DNA of 7,269 nucleotides from Saprospiraceae bacterium (GTDB taxonomy: Bacteria; Bacteroidota; Bacteroidia; Chitinophagales; Saprospiraceae): NCBI GenBank assembly GCA_027009605.1, contig JALVCY010000623.1:1-7269 (forward strand). Direction: 5' to 3'. The notes under the pieces were generated by a model. The model was not told the origin of the DNA. It ran no database searches and worked only from the letters and a program-made list of their open reading frames with translations. This document shows, piece by piece, positions 1 through 5,466 of this stretch. A program made the translations under genes and the position numbers. Position 1 is the stretch's first letter. Each line of letters begins with the position of its first letter.

Positions 1-46
1 AGGTGAAAAGGCATAGCATGGCGATGATGCTTACTAATTTTTTCAT
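1..46 (-). CDS. 5' end of an exported protein, cut by the window edge
   Basis: Only the first 15 codons are present. Read leftward from the ATG at 46-44 they give MKKLVSIIAMLCLFT: two lysines, then an uninterrupted hydrophobic stretch with Cys12. This is a typical n- and h-region of a Sec signal peptide, or the start of a lipoprotein signal with the cleavage site beyond the edge. The ATG follows an A-rich leader (AAAAAAGAGAACT), as is usual for Bacteroidota genes with little Shine-Dalgarno. A TATATTCG at 75-68 is one base from a TAnnTTTG -7 element, without a clear -33 partner. The gene lies 138 bp after the OmpA-like stop on the same strand, and I see no good terminator between them, so it could be co-transcribed. 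The product is unknown. So short a frame could occur by chance, but the signal-peptide composition argues for a real gene. Confidence 0.55.
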   Translation of the reverse strand, partial: MKKLVSIIAMLCLFT

Positions 47-184
47 AGTTCTCTTTTTTGGGTAGGACGAATATAAGGTTTTTTTTGATTTTCTAGTCCC
101 TCGCCGCTTAATGGCCCTGCCAACTTCAGTTGTAGGCTTGTCACGGGCGTCAGCCTCCCCCAATAGATACCCTCTTTCCGGTCA

Positions 185-1084
185 TCACTTACTGCCGGTA
201 ATTTTCAACACATCCCGTATCATACTACGGTTAATGGGTTGGGCGATGATTTCAATCCGTTGGTTGCGGGCACGGCCGTCGGAAGTTTCGTTAGAAGCGA
301 TGGGGGCAAACTCTGCTTTGCCGACGGCAAAGACTTGATTGTTGTTGACATCATTGGTTTGGGTCATTTCCCGGACTACGCTCACGGCTCGCAGGGTGCT
401 AAAATACCAATTATCTTTATAGGATTTAGCCGGTTTGCGATTATCGGTATGGCCAATCACAAAAATCTCTAAATCAGGATAGTGCTTAATAATCTCACTT
501 ACTTTCTGGACGATTCCGATTCCGCGGTCACTCAAAGAAGTCGAAGTGGCTCTTTTGAAAAGCAATCCGTTGGCCGAAAGGACTAAGACAGCCTTATCAT
601 TTTTGCTCGAAATTTCCAAGGTGTTGGGGCTATACCCTTGGAAAGCATTCGACAAATCCCCAATGAAGGCCGAAAGCCGGTTTTGGTATTTTTTGATGGC
701 TTGATCCACTGCCGCCAACTTCGCTTTTAATGCTTTGATTTCCTTGTCTTTTTTGGATAATTTTTGTTTGACGGAAGTCATTGTGGAAGCGGACTGGTTG
801 CTTTTTAGTTCTACTTCCAATTCCAATTCATTGATTTGGTCTTGCAATTCGTTGCGCAATTGGACTAAGATATTATTCTCGCCTTTGCGCTCGGCAAGAT
901 TTAGCCGCAAGGCTGTCACTGTATCTTGGCATCTGGCGATATCTCGATTTAGGGCGGCCACCGAATCCAGATAAAAGGCTTCGACGCCCATTTTGTCGTC
1001 CACCAATTGCAAGTATTTCTTCTTAGGAATACAGGACGAAAAACCGACCAGCAAAACTAGAAAAAAAAGTCCTTTTGCGCTCAT
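185..1084 (-). CDS. OmpA-family lipoprotein with periplasmic coiled coil
   Basis: This 299-residue protein is probably an outer-membrane lipoprotein that grips peptidoglycan. Residues 1-18 form a short lipoprotein signal (hydrophobic 5-15, then FSSC), so Cys18 is the likely lipidated residue. Residues 25-140 are rich in Lys, Glu, Gln and Leu and look like a long coiled coil. Residues about 155-283 form an OmpA/MotB-type domain. Its hallmarks are visible: GHTDN (211-215), NWYFSTLRAVSVV (225-237, close to the MotB NWxLSxxRAxxV motif), and NETSDGRARNQRIEI (265-279, the family NxTxxGRxxNRRIE). There is no N-terminal OmpA beta-barrel, so this is the stalk-plus-anchor type, not a porin. The ATG at 1084 is chosen because the signal peptide begins there; the leader is A/T-rich without a Shine-Dalgarno. 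It sits 216 bp after the coiled-coil membrane gene, behind that gene's terminator, and probably has its own promoter (candidate -7 at 1161-1168). The fold is very secure; the cellular role (envelope stability or anchoring a machine) is inferred. Confidence 0.93.
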   Translation of the reverse strand: MSAKGLFFLVLLVGFSSCIPKKKYLQLVDDKMGVEAFYLDSVAALNRDIARCQDTVTALRLNLAERKGENNILVQLRNELQDQINELELEVELKSNQSASTMTSVKQKLSKKDKEIKALKAKLAAVDQAIKKYQNRLSAFIGDLSNAFQGYSPNTLEISSKNDKAVLVLSANGLLFKRATSTSLSDRGIGIVQKVSEIIKHYPDLEIFVIGHTDNRKPAKSYKDNWYFSTLRAVSVVREMTQTNDVNNNQVFAVGKAEFAPIASNETSDGRARNQRIEIIAQPINRSMIRDVLKITGSK

Positions 1085-1160
1085 TATTTTATGTTTTATT
1101 GTTCTTTGTTTACAGGGGCTTTGTCGCTCTTTTCATAGGTTTCTAACCCACATCTTAGGG

Positions 1161-1168
1161 CAAAGCTA
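1161..1168 (-). promoter_or_regulatory. candidate -7 element for the OmpA-like gene
   Basis: Read leftward, this is TAGCTTTG, a perfect match to the Bacteroidota -7 consensus TAnnTTTG. It lies 77 nt upstream of the OmpA-like ATG and downstream of the terminator of the preceding gene, as an independent promoter should. I find no TTG at the usual -33 spacing; the nearest is 36 nt further upstream. A small CTTAG/CTAAG inverted repeat (1154-1158 and 1166-1170) overlaps it. The evidence is the motif match alone. Confidence 0.35.
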
Positions 1169-1241
1169 AGTATTTTCTCCGTGTATTTAGTGGTAGGGTT
1201 TCCACAAAATTAGATTTCTATATTTATACCTGAACAGATAC

Positions 1242-1276
1242 AAAAAAGAGACTGAGCGGAATAAATTCCACTCAGC
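1242..1276 (-). terminator. intrinsic terminator after the coiled-coil membrane gene
   Basis: On the leftward transcript CTGAGTGGAA (plus 1275-1266) pairs with TTCCGCTCAG (1261-1252). This makes a 10-bp stem with one G-U wobble and a four-base loop. It is followed by TCTC and a run of six T (1247-1242). The stem begins 25 nt past the TGA of the coiled-coil gene. Stem, short loop and T tract together are a textbook Rho-independent terminator. It separates the coiled-coil gene from the OmpA-like gene. Confidence 0.8.
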
Positions 1277-1300
1277 CTAATCACTTGGTTTTCATTCTCT

Positions 1301-2242
1301 TTATCGCAGTCTAAAGGAGCTGCCCCCCAACATGCCTATGTCGGTATATACGGCCACTCTATAATATCCGCGCTTTAGTTTTTTAGCCAAATTATGAGTA
1401 AAAGAAAGTCTTTGGCTATCGGAAATATTGATTTCTTTTGCTTCAACTGCTTGAATATCAATGCTTTGTCCGTTCACCTTGACGGTGGCATTGATTGGGT
1501 GTTCCAAAGGTATAGGAGTCGCCTTTTCATCGGTAATCACCATATAGATAGGTCTCACGCCTTGATATTTTTCGGGTACATTTGTCAAATCAAAACTGAC
1601 CTTCACCTTGCGCACCCGTCTGGCACGCATGTGGATTTTGCCATTTCTCAAGAGCGTACTTACGTTAAAAGCCGTCGCTTTAAAATTAGATAAAGTCAAG
1701 CGTTTGAGCTCATCATTAATGGATGCATTGAGTCTTTCCAGGGCGGCTTTGTCTTCTTTGGTTTGGTTCAAGTCTTCTGACAAAGAGACGGTTAAAGTTT
1801 TTAGAGAGTCATTTTGCATTTGGAGTGAGACGATGGATGCTTCCAAATCGTTTTTGGCTGCCAAAAGGGTTTGAATTTGGGCGCTCAAACCGGCATTAGA
1901 ATTATTAGCTTCCGCCAATTGTTTTTTCAATCTGGCAATTTTGGCATAGCGGGCTTTGGCTTTGGCGTTGGCTGCTTCTACATCGCCTTGCAGGCTTGTG
2001 TTTTCTTCATTCAATGCTTCATAAGCTTGGGACAAGCTATCGACGCTTGCGCGCAATTGGGATTTGACTTCTTTTAGCTTAGTCATTTCACTGGTCAATG
2101 CAGCGGTCTTCTTATTTAAGTTGTCATTTTTGCTTTTTAGGGTAAAAGCCCAAACGGCTGCTCCGAGCAACAAAAGGCCTAAAATTATAGGCAAGATAAA
2201 ATTGTTGCTTTTTTTCTCTTGATACCTTTCTTCTGTGGTCAT
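1301..2242 (-). CDS. inner-membrane-anchored coiled-coil protein, uncharacterised
   Basis: This 313-residue protein has a polar N-terminus (MTTEERYQEKKSNN), one membrane helix at about 15-34 (FILPIILGLLLLGAAVWAF) and a long heptad-like coiled coil at about 38-183. A C-terminal region (184-313) is predicted to be mostly beta. By the short N-terminus without a cleavage site, the helix is an uncleaved signal anchor with the bulk in the periplasm. The C-terminal block has a basic start (MRARRVRKVKVSFDL, 205-219) followed by PIYMVITDEKATPI. From memory this resembles the tail of a widespread Bacteroidota family of unknown function (KA.KVDKIRVCFTL…IYVQI), often mislabelled as chromosome-partitioning or SMC-like because of the coiled coil. 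I chose ATG 2242 over the in-frame ATG 2278, because a perfect TAACTTTG -7 element (2283-2276) overlaps the latter, which would put it outside the mRNA. The gene is divergent from the 535-residue secreted protein and ends at its own terminator. Its function is unknown; a scaffold spanning the periplasm is an inference. Confidence 0.85.
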   Translation of the reverse strand: MTTEERYQEKKSNNFILPIILGLLLLGAAVWAFTLKSKNDNLNKKTAALTSEMTKLKEVKSQLRASVDSLSQAYEALNEENTSLQGDVEAANAKAKARYAKIARLKKQLAEANNSNAGLSAQIQTLLAAKNDLEASIVSLQMQNDSLKTLTVSLSEDLNQTKEDKAALERLNASINDELKRLTLSNFKATAFNVSTLLRNGKIHMRARRVRKVKVSFDLTNVPEKYQGVRPIYMVITDEKATPIPLEHPINATVKVNGQSIDIQAVEAKEINISDSQRLSFTHNLAKKLKRGYYRVAVYTDIGMLGGSSFRLR

Positions 2243-2275
2243 GTTTTCATTTTTGTTTGTTCTCAAATGGAAGCA

Positions 2276-2283
2276 CAAAGTTA
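2276..2283 (-). promoter_or_regulatory. -7 promoter element of the coiled-coil membrane gene
   Basis: Read leftward, this is TAACTTTG, a perfect TAnnTTTG match lying 33 nt before the ATG at 2242, so the 5' leader would be about 25 nt. No strict TTG lies at the -33 distance; the region there is A/T-rich (ATCGTTATATTG) and overlaps the inverted repeat at 2298-2327. The element decides the gene start, because it covers the alternative ATG at 2278. Confidence 0.5.
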
Positions 2284-2297
2284 GTGATTCTCAGCAA

Positions 2298-2327
2298 TAT
2301 AACGATAAAAACTAATGTTTTGTTATA
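2298..2327. promoter_or_regulatory. inverted repeat in the divergent promoter region, possible operator
   Basis: TATAAC (2298-2303) and GTTATA (2322-2327) are perfect 6-bp arms. AAAA (2307-2310) and TTTT (2318-2321) extend the pairing after a three-base bulge, leaving a seven-base loop (2311-2317). The repeat covers the expected -33 region of the leftward gene and lies about 180 bp before the rightward ATG. A regulator site between divergent genes is plausible. The DNA here is A/T-rich, however, so chance is a real alternative. Confidence 0.25.
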
Positions 2328-2507
2328 GTTTATTTTAGTCATGCCGCGAGCAAATCATTACATTTGACATTTTGGCGTAAGCTTACCGGTTGTTTCGATT
2401 CCAAAAGCGTCCCATATCAATGCAAAAAGGCTCTTCAATCAGCCACTTATTATCGAAAAATTGACTATATTTACACCCATACCACAACACCAAAAAACTA
2501 AAACACC

Positions 2508-4115
2508 ATGAAAACACTCTGCACTTGCTTGCTATGTTGGGGGCTTTGCTTTACGGCTCTTGCCCAAGATTTGATTATCCAATACGATGTCACTTCAGAC
2601 CAAATCACCTTTGTGGACACGGCCGGGCATCCCATCTCTCGCCCCGCAGCTAAGAAAAATAGAAACGTCCTGCTGCGTCTGATTAATTTCAATGACTACA
2701 CACTTGACGCATCCGTCAAAGCCACCGGAATCAATGATAAAATTGCCGAAGGAAATATCAATCTGGTTGGCGGCAAAATATTGGGTCAAGAATCACCGGA
2801 CTTCTCACAATTCATTGGGAATCAATCAGGTGCAGCACACCTCCTTCAACTAAACGCCATGACCGTGCCGACTTCTTACTCCCCCGGTCGAAGCATCGAA
2901 CACGAAGAATCAGCCAAAACAGAACAAAACAAAAATAAGGAAGAATCCGATAAGAAAGCTTCCCCTGAAACCATCAAAACCTTAGAAATAATCCAACAAA
3001 AATACACTGTTGCCGTCCAAAAATTAGAAGAGCTAAACACAGAATTAATCCAAGCAGAACGCAAAATCATCAATCACAAAAATACCATTTTATTGACAGA
3101 ATACGCCGTACCTTACATGGAATCCATCCAATACAATGAACGCATTTCGACAAAAAAACGCAAGGCGCTACTTCAGGAAATGATGGCCGCCTTGTTTCAA
3201 ATGGATGAAAAGGAGATGCAACTGACTAATATTTTGGATTTTTTCACCACTTTTGAAGGCAATGTGCATGCTGATTTGAATCTATTTGAGCAGCTTAATA
3301 ACCGTTTTGCCAATCAATTTGCGGAGTTGCTGACCATTCATGATGCGATTTCTGAAAACTATATTCCGGGGCTGCCCCTTGCGGAAAAATTAAAATCTCA
3401 AGCGTCCCAAAAAATCAAATTTTACCAAAATACAGAACAGGATTTAGCCATTTTCGGGCAGCAAGCTCGAGCGTTTAAAGCGCAATTACCTGCTGTGAAT
3501 ATTCCCTTGCTTTTTGAGAAAATCTATCGCAACTACTTGACAATCAGTACCAATCCATTCGAGTATTCTTTTACCGCACCGGCGGAAGGCGACCTAATGG
3601 ACTTTGAAATCTCTATTTTCCGGAAGGATACGCTCCGACCCCAAAACAAATTGCTCAAAAAGAGAAGCATAAAAATTCCGGTCAAAGGCGGCGTCAAGGT
3701 CAATACCAGTATGGGCATCGGTTTTGGACGTTTTTTTGATCCTGTCGAAAATTTTTACAACCGGGACAGTACTATTTTTGCGGAATCCGGTGACCAGTTT
3801 ACGCCTTTGTTTGTGACCATGATTCATTTTTATCCGCAAAGCGGCAGACAGGTGACTGTTGGGGGTTCTTTTGGGGTGGGGGTTCCTTTATCCGGTGACT
3901 TCAAATCGCCTTCTTTTTTGCTCGGGCCATCCATTTTTGCCGGCAAATCCGAGCGGATGGTTATTTCCGGCGGTATCATGGGGGCTAAGGCGATACGGTT
4001 GGCACGCGGATACAAAGTGGGGGATTATTTTGGAGCGACGGGACAGGCCATTCCGACTTCTGCTCGGTATGAATTTGGTTATTTTCTGAGTGCTACTTTT
4101 AATCTTTCGAGATAA
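2508..4115 (+). CDS. secreted protein of unknown function with helical middle and barrel-like C-terminus
   Basis: I do not recognise this 535-residue protein with confidence. Residues 1-19 are a Sec signal peptide ending ALA|Q, with four cysteines (5, 7, 10, 14) in the hydrophobic core. Residues 20-115 look beta-rich, with NRNVLLRLINFNDYTLDASV at 51-70. Residues 128-155 are a Glu/Lys/Ser-rich, low-complexity linker. Residues 155-330 are mainly helical, with a coiled coil near 155-195. Residues 340-395 return to beta. Residues 396-535 alternate aromatic and glycine positions (SMGIGFGRFF, TMIHFYP, GGSFGVGVPL, FLLGPSIFAG, MVISGGIMGAKAIRLARGY, YFLSATFNL). The protein ends shortly after an aromatic-rich strand, like an outer-membrane beta-barrel. 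Similar tails (FYPxSG, then GGxFGVGxPL, then SGGxxxG) occur, as I recall, in Bacteroidota proteins of unknown role. The ATG is set by the signal peptide; the leader is A/C-rich with no Shine-Dalgarno. It is monocistronic and divergent from the coiled-coil membrane gene. An outer-membrane or surface location is inferred. Confidence 0.9.
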   Translation: MKTLCTCLLCWGLCFTALAQDLIIQYDVTSDQITFVDTAGHPISRPAAKKNRNVLLRLINFNDYTLDASVKATGINDKIAEGNINLVGGKILGQESPDFSQFIGNQSGAAHLLQLNAMTVPTSYSPGRSIEHEESAKTEQNKNKEESDKKASPETIKTLEIIQQKYTVAVQKLEELNTELIQAERKIINHKNTILLTEYAVPYMESIQYNERISTKKRKALLQEMMAALFQMDEKEMQLTNILDFFTTFEGNVHADLNLFEQLNNRFANQFAELLTIHDAISENYIPGLPLAEKLKSQASQKIKFYQNTEQDLAIFGQQARAFKAQLPAVNIPLLFEKIYRNYLTISTNPFEYSFTAPAEGDLMDFEISIFRKDTLRPQNKLLKKRSIKIPVKGGVKVNTSMGIGFGRFFDPVENFYNRDSTIFAESGDQFTPLFVTMIHFYPQSGRQVTVGGSFGVGVPLSGDFKSPSFLLGPSIFAGKSERMVISGGIMGAKAIRLARGYKVGDYFGATGQAIPTSARYEFGYFLSATFNLSR

Positions 4116-4150
4116 CACTCGTCACTTTCTTTGTTTGGAGATTTTTTTTT

Positions 4151-4208
4151 CGCAGATTTTAATTCCCGCAGATATACGCGGATTTTTTCCCGCAGATATA
4201 CGCAGATT
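4151..4208. repeat. CGCAGAT cassette, first copy
   Basis: CGCAGATTTT at 4151 is followed by two near-identical units: CGCAGATATACGCGGATT (4167-4184) and CGCAGATATACGCAGATT (4191-4208). Each unit is itself two 10-bp-spaced CGCAGAT-type words. The TTTCTTTCTTGGCAA that follows is shared with the second cassette. CCGC (4166-4169) can pair with GCGG (4178-4181) before a run of six T. This might give a weak terminator for the 535-residue gene, but a four-base-pair stem is marginal. This repeat class is familiar from Bacteroidota intergenic DNA. Confidence 0.8.
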
Positions 4209-4252
4209 TATTTCTTTCTTGGCAACTCACCACTCATCTCTCACTACTCATC
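4187..4252. repeat. 66-bp exact direct repeat, copy 1
   Basis: This segment runs from TTCCCGCAG through the CGCAGAT words and TTTCTTTCTTGG into the start of the heptamer array. It is identical, base for base, to 4376-4441, 189 bp downstream. With one mismatch (4253 against 4442) the match extends to 4265 and 4454, 79 bp in total. The two copies bracket the long heptamer array, so recombination or slippage between them could delete or duplicate the array. Confidence 0.9.
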
Positions 4253-4342
4253 TCTCACTACTCACTACTCACTACTCACTACTCACTACTCACTACTCAC
4301 AACTCACTACTCACTACTCACTACTCACTACTCACTACTCAC
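4226..4342. repeat. heptamer tandem array, unit CTCACTA
   Basis: The array opens with variant units (CTCACCA, CTCATCT, CTCACTA, CTCATCT, 4226-4253). Twelve consecutive units then follow (4254-4337), eleven of them CTCACTA and one CTCACAA (4296-4302), and it closes with a partial CTCAC. The 7-bp period is not a multiple of three, which argues against coding. Near-perfect units in the centre and diverged units at the edges are typical of an array that grows by slippage. Confidence 0.92.
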
Positions 4343-4354
4343 CGCTTTCTTTCC

Positions 4355-4398
4355 CGCAGATTTTCGCAGATTTACTTCCCGCAGATATACGCAGATTT
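4355..4398. repeat. CGCAGAT cassette, second copy
   Basis: The words CGCAGATTTTCGCAGATTTAC (4355-4375) and CGCAGATATACGCAGATTT (4380-4398) repeat the first cassette, again preceded by TTTCCCG or TTCCCG. The distance to the following heptamers is the same as in the first copy, so cassette and array behave as one composite unit. Confidence 0.8.
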
Positions 4399-4441
4399 AT
4401 TTCTTTCTTGGCAACTCACCACTCATCTCTCACTACTCATC
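4376..4441. repeat. 66-bp exact direct repeat, copy 2
   Basis: This is identical to 4187-4252. Its heptamer tail is short and variable. Confidence 0.9.
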
Positions 4442-4470
4442 ACTCACTACTCACCGCTCACCGTTCACAC
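4415..4470. repeat. short heptamer array, degenerate
   Basis: There are eight units in the 7-bp register: CTCACCA, CTCATCT, CTCACTA, CTCATCA, CTCACTA, CTCACCG, CTCACCG, TTCACAC. It begins with the same first three units as the long array and then decays. It ends about 70 bp before the likely ABC promoter. Confidence 0.8.
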
Positions 4471-4538
4471 AACCACCCATTAGGCTAATAAAAAAGAAGG
4501 TTTATAGAAAAAATAGCCACTTTCTTCCACAAATCACG

Positions 4539-4546
4539 TATCCTTG
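4539..4546 (+). promoter_or_regulatory. candidate -7 element of the ABC operon
   Basis: TATCCTTG differs by one base from TAnnTTTG and ends 17 nt before the ABC ATPase ATG. A TTTC (4521-4524) sits near the -33 distance in place of the usual TTTG. The predicted leader would be about ten bases. AAGG at 4557-4560, four bases before the ATG, is the only Shine-Dalgarno-like word. It lies in unique DNA just after the repeat arrays. Confidence 0.35.
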
Positions 4547-4563
4547 CGGAAAAAATAAGGCGC

Positions 4564-5466
4564 ATGCTAAAAATAGACCAGGTCACTAAACAATACAGTA
4601 ATCACCTAGCCGTAGATCGGGTTTCTTTTGAAATGCCAACCGGCTCTATCATGGGTTTGTTGGGTCCTAATGGGGCAGGCAAAACGACGTTGATACGGAT
4701 GATTACGACGATTACTATGCCGGATTCGGGCCAGATATATTTTGGAGGGGAGCCGCTTTCGCGAAAGCATATTTCTCAAACCGGATATATGCCGGAAGAG
4801 CGGGGGCTTTACAAAAAAATGAAAGTCGGTCACCACTTAATCTATTTGGCACAACTCAAGGGATTTTCTAAAAGAGATGCCAAAAAAGAGATTCAAAAAT
4901 GGATGGAGAAATTTGATATTATGGACTGGTGGGACAAAAAAGTCCAAGACCTGTCCAAAGGGATGCAGCAAAAAATCCAATTTATTTCGACCGTCGTCCA
5001 CCGTCCTAAATTATTAATATTTGATGAGCCTTTTTCCGGACTTGACCCGATTAATACCAATTTGATTAAAGACGAAATCAGCCAACTGCACAAAGAAGGC
5101 GCCAGTATCATTTTTTCCACCCACCGAATGGAGCAAGTCGAAGAAATCTGTGAATACGTCGTCCTCATCAACCAAGGTAAAAATATTCTCGAAGGATATG
5201 TCAAGGACATCAAGCAAGGTTTTAAGCAAAACCACTTTGAGATGACCTATAATGGGACGATGCCTAATGCCGGATTCTCCCATCTTGATATTATCAGTCA
5301 TGAGCAGCAGCGCTTAGTTTTTCATTTACCGAAAGGAATCAACAGCAACCAAATACTTCAAGAATTTATCCAAAAAGGTATTGATATTCAATCATTTAGA
5401 GAAATCTTACCGACTTTTAATGAAATCTTTATCAATCAAGTTGAACAAAACACACCGGCCTTATGA
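4564..5466 (+). CDS. ABC transporter ATP-binding protein, NatA-like with DUF4162 tail
   Basis: This is the 300-residue ATPase subunit of an ABC exporter; it hydrolyses ATP in the cytoplasm to drive the membrane partner encoded next. All core motifs are present: Walker A GPNGAGKT (34-41), signature LSKGMQQK (130-137), Walker B LLIFDEP with catalytic Glu155, D-loop SGLDP (158-162) and switch His187 (STHRM). The Q-loop position reads MPEERGLY (76-83), with Glu in place of Gln, and the signature has GMQQ. Both are usual in the NatA/ABC-2 branch and are not signs of decay. Residues about 205-295 form the C-terminal DUF4162-type extension of that branch. Length is normal for the family. The ATG at 4564 starts directly at MLKIDQVTKQY, the standard first strand. 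Its stop overlaps the permease start (ATGA, 5463-5466), so translation is coupled. The substrate cannot be read from the sequence; sodium, drug or lipid export are all known in relatives. Confidence 0.96.
   Translation: MLKIDQVTKQYSNHLAVDRVSFEMPTGSIMGLLGPNGAGKTTLIRMITTITMPDSGQIYFGGEPLSRKHISQTGYMPEERGLYKKMKVGHHLIYLAQLKGFSKRDAKKEIQKWMEKFDIMDWWDKKVQDLSKGMQQKIQFISTVVHRPKLLIFDEPFSGLDPINTNLIKDEISQLHKEGASIIFSTHRMEQVEEICEYVVLINQGKNILEGYVKDIKQGFKQNHFEMTYNGTMPNAGFSHLDIISHEQQRLVFHLPKGINSNQILQEFIQKGIDIQSFREILPTFNEIFINQVEQNTPAL

Larger units (their letters stand above)
4116..4563. other. gene-free spacer filled with short repeats
   Basis: This 448-bp stretch between the 535-residue protein and the ABC operon holds no gene I can support. 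It starts with unique DNA and a nine-T run (4142-4150). Two CGCAGAT cassettes (4151-4208 and 4355-4398) follow, each leading into a heptamer array (4226-4342 and 4415-4470), then about 90 bp of unique A/T-rich DNA that carries the likely ABC promoter. Open frames of 132 and 152 codons run rightward through it only because the repeat unit CTCACTA has no stop in any forward frame. Their translations are THYSLL-type repeats. The leftward strand of the same arrays is full of stops (TAG, TGA). Confidence 0.85.

Noticed and set aside
121..132. Small palindrome CAACTTCAGTTG after the OmpA-like stop as a terminator
   Set aside because: Only four to five pairs can form and no T tract follows on the leftward strand.
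111..472. Rightward frames of 75 and 77 codons (111-338, 239-472)
   Set aside because: They lie mostly opposite the secure OmpA-like gene and have low-credibility translations.
1301..2242. SMC or chromosome-partition protein
   Set aside because: The similarity is only the coiled coil; there is no ATP-binding motif, and a membrane helix sits at the N-terminus.
3859..4118. Overlapping frames of 76 codons on both strands at the end of the 535-residue gene
   Set aside because: They are shadows of the real frame, with no signal, domain or start context of their own.
4166..4188. Intrinsic terminator for the 535-residue gene (CCGC…GCGG before six T)
   Set aside because: The stem is only four base pairs and belongs to the CGCAGAT repeat pattern; kept only as a remark in that repeat's entry.
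4226..4342. CRISPR array
   Set aside because: The unit is 7 bp with no spacers, and no cas gene is near. It is a simple tandem repeat.
4131..4589. Rightward open frames of 152 and 132 codons (4131-4589 and 4090-4488) across the repeats
   Set aside because: Their translations are THYSLL-type repeats produced by a stop-free 7-bp unit, the period is not a multiple of three, and the longer one runs into the secure ABC ATPase start.
4774..4803. Defective Q-loop in the ABC ATPase (Glu instead of Gln)
   Set aside because: MPEERGLY is the usual form in the NatA/ABC-2 branch; all other catalytic motifs are intact.
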